Source of the DNA: Cladobotryum mycophilum
Lineage: Eukaryota > Ascomycota > Sordariomycetes > Hypocreales > Hypocreaceae
Length of the DNA stretch: 64,000 nt
Direction of reading: 5' to 3'
Assembly (NCBI GenBank): GCA_036429605.1
Contig: JAVFKD010000004.1
Span: 3,100,001-3,164,000, forward strand
Within the stretch, counting starts at the first letter, position 1; the number at the start of each line of letters is the position of its first letter. The notes beneath the pieces are model-generated. The model was not told where the DNA came from, made no database searches, and worked only from the letters and a program-made list of their open reading frames with translations. The translations under genes and the position numbers were made by a program. Below, piece after piece: positions 56,396 to 64,000 of the stretch.

Positions 56396-57383
56396 ATGTC
56401 AGAGCTGGAAGAGTTTGAGCACCCCAAGGGAGGTGCCTTGCAAACAGCAAAGGATCTCTTCTCCGGTGCCGTCGGAGGCGTTGCCCAGGTCCTGATTGGT
56501 AAGTCATGATGAAGTTGGAGGGGGTTATCACACCAACCTTTCCATGAGCTTGAGCTAAAACGTCCTCCTCCTCAGGCCAACCCTTTGACATTGTCAAGGT
56601 CCGTCTTCAGACCAGCAACCAGTACTCTGGCGCCCTGCAGGCCGCCTCCTCCATCTACAAGCATGAGGGTGCCCTCGCCTTCTACAAGGGCACGTTGACC
56701 CCCTCATAGGCATCGGCGCCTGCGTCTCCGTCCAGTTCGGCGCATTCCACTCGGCGCGCCGCTTCCTCGAGAAGCGCAACGCCCAGAGCGGCGCCGGTAA
56801 CCCCTACCTGTCGTACGGCCAGTACTTTGCCGCGGGTGCCTTTGCCGGCGTGGCCAACGCGCCCCTCTCCGGGCCCATTGAGCACATCCGCATCCGGCTG
56901 CAGAGCCAGCCCCACGGACAAGGCAGGCTGTACGACGGGCCCCTGGACTGCATCCGCAAGATCACCGCGCAGGCCGGCGCGGGAGGCCTCTACCGCGGCG
57001 AGGTCGTGACCGTCTGGCGAGAGGCCTTTGCCTACGGCGCCTGGTTCACCACCTTTGAGTACCTCATGAACTCGGACGCCGCGCGCAACAAGGTTGACCG
57101 CAAGGAGATCCCCGGCTACAAGATCGCCTTTTACGGCGGTCTCGCCGGCGAGGCCCTCTGGCTGGCTAGCTACCCCTTTGACGTCATCAAGAGCAAGATG
57201 CAGACCGACGGGTTCGGTGCCCAGCAAAAGTACCCCAGCATGAGGGCGTGCTTCGCCGCAACGTATCGTGCGGATGGCCTGAGGGGTTTCTGGAGGGGCA
57301 TTGGACCTACGCTGTTCAGGGCCATGCCCGTCAGCGCGGGCACATTTGCCGTTGTGGAAATGGTCATGAGGGCTCTCAACTAA
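56396..57383 (+). CDS. YMC1: Mitochondrial carrier protein, YMC1-like, frame broken by one base
   Basis: An inner-membrane solute carrier of the SLC25 family. Exons are 56396-56498 and 56576-57383; the 77-base intron has GTAAGT and CAG ends. Three homologous repeats each carry the carrier signature: QPFDIVKVRLQ in repeat 1, SGPIEHIRIRLQ in repeat 2 (a variant PxE typical of YMC-type carriers) and YPFDVIKSKMQ in repeat 3. The sequence GACVSVQFG after repeat 1 also fits this subgroup. The frame breaks at 56699-56703, a run of five C: as read, TLTPS runs into a TAG. One more C gives TLTPLIGIG and 303 residues, a normal carrier length. Ymc carriers have been linked to amino-acid or oleate metabolism in yeast; the substrate here is not determined. 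Confidence 0.88.
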
Positions 57384-57836
57384 AAAAGAAAAACAACGAG
57401 AGAAGGGGAAAAAATAAAAAAAGGGGGGGGAGAAGGAAGGAGGAAAGAAAAGAGAGAAGAAAGGGGAGGAAGGGGAAAAGTGCAAGCAAGGCGTTATCGG
57501 TATTCAACACGGTTCATTGGATAGGAGGGTGATGAAGTTATATACAGGGTTTGGATCTAAAAAGCAGGGCATATATAGGTAGATGGAATTTAGATCACAC
57601 GATGAGTTAGATGACTTTCAACAAAAGATATACTCGTCATTAAGAAATTCGACACCAGCCCGCTACGTAAAGGGCTCACTTATCATCTCATTTTCATTTT
57701 ACATTCCCTCCTATAGTTGGTTACGGCAGTATTCACCAAGTTTAGTCGGTGGACACGATAGGGGGGATATCCTTGCAGTATTTTATTTTCTACCCCTAGA
57801 TACAATAGCTAGGTAATAGGCAGGCGTTTCTTCCGC
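57384..57836. other. Convergent intergenic region, carrier to RINT-1 family gene
   Basis: A purine-rich stretch (A and G runs, about 57385-57480) follows the carrier stop. The rest is AT-rich 3' sequence. No gene is supported. Confidence 0.5.
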
Positions 57837-60325
57837 TTACCAACCAATATTCTCATTATTTTCCACTCGTCTCTGAAGAATCTGCCTTGCATTAACCGGC
57901 GTCAAGGACACAAGACCAAGTTCCTCGAGGACTTTGCGGCCCTCATCGTTGTCCTTGAATGCTCGGTCACTAGCATCCTTCAGCGTAACAACGCCCTCGG
58001 TATTTCCTTCTTCTACCGTCGGCGGAAGATTCAACAGACTCAGGCCCTCGCGGAGCACTTCCAAGGCCGCAGAGCCACCGGGGATATAGTGATCCACAAG
58101 CGAGAAGATGGCGCCAACGTCGTGGGCAAACTGAGCGGCTCCGACTGTGGTGAACGACTGCCGCGTAAGAACACCTCTCCAGAGCATATCTTGGAGTTTG
58201 TCCAGCGCATCATGCCAAACGCGCCGCAAGGAAGTCGTAGACAGTGCTTTGGAGAGGAAGTCGAAATTCGTCCTAAGAATCCGCAGAGGCTCATCCAGCT
58301 CCGGCGTGATGGAAAGCAAAGCAGGGTCGTCTTGGGAACGTAGTCAGCAAAGCATTCATTGTTTTCCGGTCCGTCGTAAGAAGCTTACCTAAAACAGCTG
58401 TTTCGCCAATGGTTGTCCATTGAACGTTCTGCAGGTATGCGCGAAACGCTTTAGCATGAGAGTCTACCAGCGCTCCAACCAGGAGCTCTTCGGCCGCTTT
58501 ACGGCGGCTAGTATATGCCGCAACAGTCTCATCAAAGATTGCGCCGTCCTCGTCTCCTTCTGTCACTGCTGTGGATGTCCGACCCTTGATATCTCCACTA
58601 TCAGCATCGACGTCTGGAACGCTTTGCCTTTTCCCTCGGGAATCGCGTTTATGTAACTGATCCCATAACACGACAAAAACCTATCAATCGGTTAGAAACT
58701 TCACTTTTGACGAGATATAGTCAACTCACCTCCTCGTCGCCCCATTCCATCAAAGTATTTGCAATATGGTCAGCGCTTCCAATGACTTTGCATAACGTCT
58801 CCAAAGCCCCTGTTCCTTCCAATGCCACTTGTTGCTCTTTCGTAACGCCATGCAAAGTTCGTCCTATTGTAGATGTGAGAGATTGGTACATCTCTAGTGA
58901 CCCCCTTAAGCGGTCATGGTATCCATCAAGGATGTCCAGTTGTACATCTATCAAGAAACGAAGCTTTTGCTTGACTTTGCGGAGACGTTCGTATTTGGTT
59001 GTCACGACGCGCAACAAATCAGTGACCTGGACTGAAGCATAGGTAGGCTTCATCTTGCCCAAGACGGAGTAATCATAGTCGATTTTCCGACCATCCGAGG
59101 ACGCCAGGATTGTCTCGAAGCGTTCAAGAGAGAATTTCTTCTCGGCTTGGAACCAAACCTGAAAGTGTTCATCCAAGACCTCCGCAGCAAGCCCAGCCCA
59201 ACCGCTATCGAGATCACCGCCGTCATAGTTGAATCTCGTCCGAATGGTTTCATCCAACGACATGAGCTGTGATATGAGACCGCTCAGAAAGACGGGGTTC
59301 TTGTCTGTTTCGGAAATTGCAGAGTCCACCTTTTCTCGAACTACGGGAAGCATTGCCGTGATCAAGGCACACGCAGGGTCAACATAAACCATCTTCGTAG
59401 CAACGGGCGTATCCTGAAACTTCGAAGCCAACAGGTGGCCAAGATTGTCGCGGAAGAAATCCTCCCACTTCTCCATTATCGTCAGGAACCAAGGGAAGCA
59501 ATGAGTCCCGACCGACTGCGGGCTGCTGGTGGGTTTCTCGCTAAGAAAATGGAACTGGAATTCGGCGATGAACATTTTGGCCATGACTTCAATCGGCAAA
59601 AGAGTCACGGCATTTGTGCTGTGCACGATCTCGGGCATCTGAAGATCAACAAGCTTCTCAACGCATGCGATCCATTCCTCATCCATCTGGGACTGTGGAT
59701 CAACCTTGGGCCAATGCCTCTTTTCCAGCACGGCCTCCAACTCTGCGGACATGGTCTGCTTCATTTCGTCCCATAGCAGGTCTGTTGCCTTCTCAATATG
59801 ATCCACCAAATGCAGTGCTTCATTTCCTGGCAAACCCCTCAGCTTAATCGCCAGCTCTTTCAGCTTTGCATATGGCTGCAGTGCCTCCTTGGGACTATCC
59901 GGAAGATGCGATCGCGCTTCCTTCCGTAACTGCTCCACATCTTGCAAAAGGACCAGGTATTTATGCGCAAGCTCAACGTTTTGGAGCTGTTTCATGGGCT
60001 GTTGCAGTCTGGCGATCGCTTCGCTGGGCGCATCCGAGGCAGCTGCAATTTTAACACGCTTGTCAATGCTGTCCTGTAGTTGTTTAAAGTCGGTTATACG
60101 ATCGTTTATAAAGGCCTTGCGATCATCGGTGGTGCGCCGTGCCGCCTCGAGTTCTTTGACGGCATCGTCGAGCTGCGTCTGTAGCTGCGTGCGCTGGAGT
60201 TCAACATTGGCGAGCAGTATGTCGAGGCTGTCGAGGTCTGCAGCAGATTGGAGCTTGTCGTCAAGGTAATCCTCGACTCGATCGTCCAGAGACCTGTTCA
60301 GTTGTGTTTCTGAGAGTGTCGACAT
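57837..60325 (-). CDS. TIP20: RINT-1/Tip20-family vesicle tether (Dsl1 complex)
   Basis: The family acts at the ER in tethering COPI vesicles returning from the Golgi, as part of the Dsl1 complex. Exons are 60325-58730, 58680-58389 and 58330-57837, giving 793 residues. Introns of 49 and 58 bases start GTGAGT and GTAAGC; the second has a GCTGACT branch and an AAG acceptor. The start is the ATG of MSTLSETQLN. An N-terminal coiled coil (LANVELQRTQLQTQLDDAVKEL) precedes the RINT1_TIP1 domain, recognisable in CFPWFLTIMEKWEDFFRDNL, LDEHFQVWFQAEKKFSLERF and DPALLSITPELDEPLRIL. The C terminus is helical. Together with COG3 it is one of two vesicle-tethering genes here, but they are far apart and unlinked in function. 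Confidence 0.9.
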
Positions 60326-60795
60326 TTCCACAGCGTTTACGGTTGATCAAATTGCAGTACAAGGTAGATGACTTGGACAGCCCATTGAACAGAAGTTGGT
60401 GACGTGGGGTCAGTCGAACCACCCCACAATGGCAAGTTGATATGCAGGGTTAGGGTTGTTCATACTTATAGGGTAGACATTTTGAAGATGGAAGTCGGGC
60501 ATTAGTATTTCTCAACATCAATAATTCTTTACATTACTATTCATAACAATCGAGATCCGGCTAATATTTCGCGGAATAGGTAGCTTGTAAAAGAAATGCC
60601 GAGGATTCCAAAGTGTTAGAAGCCAGAACCAAGCACCTTTATTTCTATTCATTCACAGGTAACGGGTCGTTCGCATTCAGATTCGAGCTCCAAAAGCTAT
60701 ATGTATACATCAAATTCCACATGCATAGTGAATGTAATTCTCAAATAAGTTGTATTTGTATTCTCATCATTTTCCCCTCTTCATACTTTCAAGTC
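60326..60795. other. Upstream region of the Tip20-like gene
   Basis: This holds the tether gene's promoter and the 3' end of the cupin gene. No gene is visible. Confidence 0.5.
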
Positions 60796-61374
60796 CTACT
60801 CATCGTTCAGACTGGGAGGAATATCGACAGTTTTGCCGCGGAAATCCTCCTTCAACTTCTCACCACCCAGAACAATAGGCTGGACGTCTTGCAAAACAAA
60901 CACCATTCGGGCCCATTCGGTCTCGGACAGGTTTCTCCAGGCATGGCTTGTGCCTCGCTGAACACAAACATCGCCCTGTCTCATGATCCTCTTCTCGCCA
61001 GACTCCATGATGGCCTCGAGCTCGCCCTTGACGACGATGCCGTAATCCAGACTCTTGGTTCGGTGCATCAGGCCGGGGTCGCCGGGGGCAAAGTCGACCA
61101 TTCTCAGGAGTGTGCCGCCGGGGTTGACTAGACCCGGAAGGGTAGTGGCCATTCTCGTCTTGTGCTTCTCGATGTCCTCATCGCCGTTCAGGTTTGCATT
61201 GAATTGGGTCGTGTAGAGGATGGACATGCCAAGCTTGCCGTCGGTATAGGGCTTCCACTCGGCAGGCGTTGATGACACGAAGATTTCTTTGCCGGAGTCA
61301 TCGTGTCCGGTGACATTGACGACGATGTTTTCCAATCCTGAGATTGTTTCTTTGGAGGCTTCTTGTGAGGACAT
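60796..61374 (-). CDS. Cupin-domain protein
   Basis: A small single-exon protein of 192 residues, taking the ATG of MSSQEASKET as the start; an upstream in-frame start would add 18 Pro-rich residues. The cupin core is visible in two conserved motifs: GTLLRMVDFAPGDPGLMHRTKSLDYGIVVKGELE, with the usual Gly-(X)5-His-X-rich pattern, and GDVCVQRGTSHAWRNLSE, with the second-motif histidine. Metal-binding histidines are therefore partly conserved. Fungal cupins of this kind are of mostly unknown function; some are epimerases or dioxygenase-like. There is no signal peptide. The GST-like gene diverges from it about 1.2 kb away, with no evidence that they work together. Confidence 0.87.
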   Translation of the reverse strand: MSSQEASKETISGLENIVVNVTGHDDSGKEIFVSSTPAEWKPYTDGKLGMSILYTTQFNANLNGDEDIEKHKTRMATTLPGLVNPGGTLLRMVDFAPGDPGLMHRTKSLDYGIVVKGELEAIMESGEKRIMRQGDVCVQRGTSHAWRNLSETEWARMVFVLQDVQPIVLGGEKLKEDFRGKTVDIPPSLNDE

Positions 61375-62551
61375 TTTGACTGATTGGGCGGTTCTGTATG
61401 GCTTTGGGATGGGAGGGGGATGGAGCAAGAAGGATGGAGGAGGGGCTGTTCACGACTGAGATCTTATAGACAGCGGCACGGTGGGGTCAATGTGAGATAT
61501 GGAATTCCGTCCCAGAGTTCCATTGTGGGACTCACAATGCCGATGCGGTATATTGCTATGAAGAAGTGCATGGAAGGATGGATGGATGTCTAGGATTGTG
61601 GGGGATAAGCCGGGAAAGGCCTGCGTCAATCATGTCGGATCTCATTCTTGGCAGCCAAGAAGGCTTCAAGATTTGTACCACCAGTACTGAGTCTCTACCT
61701 CGGGTCTCTATCGTACATATACCCATTCAAGCGATTAGAGCTCACCCTCCATAGGTACTAGGTATGCTTCCGCACATCGACTCGGCTTATTATGCATACA
61801 AACTCGGACAAATTACTTGCAGAGGGAAAAAACACCGAACTGCAGAGGTAAGCTTGATCTTCTTGACCGCAAAGTGGGCGGTACACGTGCCGTGCAGATC
61901 TGTATGTAGGTGAGGGGAAATCCGAACTTGGAGATGGATGGATGTTACCTAGTCGAGTGGATTCCGGTGGCTTGTGATGGGAGCCAGAGCCAGAACCAAG
62001 GTTGAAGAGAGTATCCTTCCAGGTTTCTCCATCGCATCTACGATAAAGCGATCCCCCGCCTATCGTTACTTCATCTCGGCCCCGCCAGCCGGGCCGTCCT
62101 TCATCTTCACTCTCCCTCTCCCAACTCCCGGTAATCGGAAGCTGTCCCGTGCACTGAGTTCAATGGTAAGGCTTGCTTCTATTCCATCTTCTGTTTCCTT
62201 CATGCCTTATCCCCCAAGGAGCGTGGAATGTAATAAGTGCATGCTTGTATGATATGGATACATGCGGGTGAGAATCCCCCTCATTTGAAGTCTCATGCAC
62301 GTCCATGCACCAATTGGTCTCACTGCTGCAGCTGTCGTTCTGTTCCGCAAGGCACAAATAACCCGAAACAGATTCTTACCCAACGAACCCGCTCACACCC
62401 ACTGTTCCATTGGCGAATACAAATTATCCATCTCGTAACGAAATTATATTAAATCCATACCATCTCACGTCTCACATCACTTGACTTCCCACAACGGGAC
62501 CCTTCTTTTACGACTCGTTACAAAGTGGACATCTTGCAGGTTATCACCAAA
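61375..62551. other. Divergent region between cupin and GST-like genes
   Basis: About 1.2 kb without a supported gene. The frame at 61974-62252 has no family signal. Both promoters should lie here. Confidence 0.5.
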
Positions 62552-63497
62552 ATGGCAACTGTCACTTATACCGTGCATCACTTCAGGCAGTCCATCTGCT
62601 CCATCATGGTCAGGTACTGTGTCGCCATTCGAGGAAATCCCAAGGAAAATTCCCCAGAAATCACCTTTGTCGAAAAGCATGTGGATATCATTGCCGCAAA
62701 GGACCAGCTCTCGGAGGACTTTCTCCTCAATGTGAATCCCAAGGGCCAGGTAGGATCCCACGAGTCTTGGACCCAAGAAGAAGAAGAAGAAGAAGAGGAC
62801 AGAAGCTAAGCATCATGATACATTAACAGGTTCCGGCTTTGACGAGCCCATCTCTTCCTCAATCCATTATTGACAGTGTCAAAATTACCCATTTTCTGGT
62901 GGACCTGTTTCCCGATCTGGCGCCAGCATCTCATCGGGAACTGATTCTCCAGTTGATTGATGAGATACATAGCGTCAACTTTTTCTCGCTGAGTTTCACC
63001 AAGAGACCAGAGATTCAATATGGCATTCGAGATTTAATCAAAGGAAAGATGGAAGAGGACATCTCACCCAGATACCGTCAGGCATTGGAGTATAAGCTAG
63101 GCATGTAAGTCAAGCCGAATCGAATGAAGACAGCAACCCCCAACCTGGCTATCCGTGTATGAGGACACTTCTAACCACATACCTATTACACGGGGGATAC
63201 AGTAACATAAGCGAGAAGATCAACAGTCTTGAGTCCGAGTATGTAGCAAACATGGTTGAGCACACACGTAAAGTGGTGGCATCATTCGAGCAACATCTGC
63301 CGGCCGGCGCAGCGTGGCTCTTTGGCTTTTCGCAGCCGGGCGCGGCTGACGCTCATCTGGTTACTCTGATCGCAAGGTTGACGGATGTGAACAGAGGCCA
63401 TCTTGTTCCACCACGGTTGCTGGCGTATGCCGAGGCGGCCTACCTTACGCCAGCGTGGGAGAGCGTGATGGAGGGAAAGAGAACAATGATTGCATGA
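62552..63497 (+). CDS. Glutathione S-transferase-like protein
   Basis: The protein has a thioredoxin-like N-terminal half and an all-helical C-terminal half, as in glutathione transferases. Exons are 62552-62749, 62830-63104 and 63203-63497, giving 255 residues with consistent phases. Introns start GTAGGA and GTAAGT; the first contains a GAAGAA repeat. The N-terminal strand and turn (TYTVHHFRQSICSIMVRY) have the expected active-site loop near HHFRQS, and NVNPKGQVPALTS carries the family cis-Pro turn (KGQVPAL) split by intron 1. The C-terminal domain has GAAWLFGFSQPGAADAHLVTLIARL, matching the conserved GST helix and aspartate. It resembles fungal GSTs of unknown substrate. Confidence 0.85.
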
Positions 63498-64000
63498 TTG
63501 GTTGGTGTAAGGGGAAATTGAGTGATGGCGAAATAGTGAACTCATCATGGGACTGGAGGACCACGATACAACACAACACAACACAACACGACACAGGACG
63601 CTACCACGCAAAGACAGTATGGCTACTTACAAGGGCTCAGCGGTTGAATCCGGGCTTACGCCAAAGAAATGGAATAATTCCACAATTTGGTACATTCAGT
63701 GGAGGTTGTTATCGTCTTGTGTTGATTATCTACAGTAATTACCCTGAAGATGAGCGTGAGCTCCAAGGGTCTCAATTTGCCTGTCAACAAATACTTGTAC
63801 TCGATGGGAAAAGTTGAAACTGAAATCACCTTCTCTTACCATCTTAGCATGGAGGCATCTTGAGGTACTGGAAATTTTAAAATTGGATGCCTCTACTCCG
63901 TACTGGGTAGTAGTGGTAATAGTAGTAGTACTAGGTAGTGAATGGCAGACAGGGTACGGAGTATCATCACACACCTACACACTACCGAGTATACCAATCC
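63498..64000. other. Gene-free right edge
   Basis: No gene is supported. An ACAAC-type repeat lies at about 63567-63595. A pair of inverted TACTCCGTAC decamers at 63895-63904 and 63955-63964 flanks a TAG/GTA-rich stretch near the end of the window. Confidence 0.55.

Noticed and set aside
3021..56703. Programmed ribosomal frameshifting as explanation for the six frame breaks
   Set aside because: The genes are unrelated and none of these families is known to use it; a common cause in C/G homopolymers is far simpler.
3021..56703. Tiny introns or pseudogenes as explanation for the six frame breaks
   Set aside because: One added base gives perfect frame and family match in each case, and no other decay is visible in any of the genes.
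56682..57485. Minus-strand open frame of 267 codons opposite the carrier
   Set aside because: Shadow of the GC-rich carrier exon; the carrier repeats are unmistakable on the plus strand.

Overview
The window looks like chromosomal DNA of a filamentous ascomycete, probably a Sordariomycete (Hypocreales-like; this is an inference). Genes are short to medium with small GT-AG introns (about 50-180 bases), many with CTAAC/CTGAC-type branch sites close to the 3' splice site. The encoded proteins are typical of fungi: inositol phosphorylceramide synthase, fungal ferric reductase, SAGA Spt7, a Ser/Thr-rich secreted protein and a Fot1/pogo transposase. I find no rRNA, tRNA, CRISPR array, virus or secondary-metabolite cluster.

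Left third (1-20.4 kb): AUR1; a Ca2+/calmodulin-dependent kinase; a GGQ-type mitochondrial ribosome-rescue factor; a Nab3-like RNA-binding protein; a ferric reductase; a GNAT acetyltransferase; a short-chain dehydrogenase; cytosolic serine hydroxymethyltransferase. Middle (20-47.4 kb): SPT7, a VanZ-like membrane protein, a small unknown protein, prefoldin subunit 3, a large mitochondrial PPR-like protein, a secreted mucin-like protein with a chitin-binding-type cysteine module, a tyrosine phosphatase, FMP25 and COG3. Right (48-64 kb): a double-GFA-domain protein, a secreted sulfatase, a complete pogo/Fot1 transposon, a second short-chain dehydrogenase, a YMC1-like mitochondrial carrier, a RINT-1/Tip20 tether, a cupin protein and a GST-like protein. 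Most are housekeeping genes in ordinary order. I see no operon-like functional grouping.

The strongest window-wide signal concerns sequence quality. Six unrelated, otherwise well-preserved genes (AUR1, SPT7, the PPR-like gene, the mucin-like gene, the sulfatase and the YMC1-like carrier) each have one reading-frame break. In every case one missing base restores the frame, and the break sits in (or, for AUR1, next to) a run of C on the coding strand. With that base allowed for, exon phases and stop codons fit exactly in all six. This points to homopolymer under-calling in the assembly rather than pseudogenes, and these six gene models should be read with that in mind.

The best biological leads are the intact transposon (45-base terminal inverted repeats with an internal duplicated motif and a TA target duplication), a GC-rich 42-codon open frame or structured RNA in the AT-rich stretch downstream of SPT7, and a stop-free 57-base intron inside the RNP-2 motif of the Nab3-like protein.
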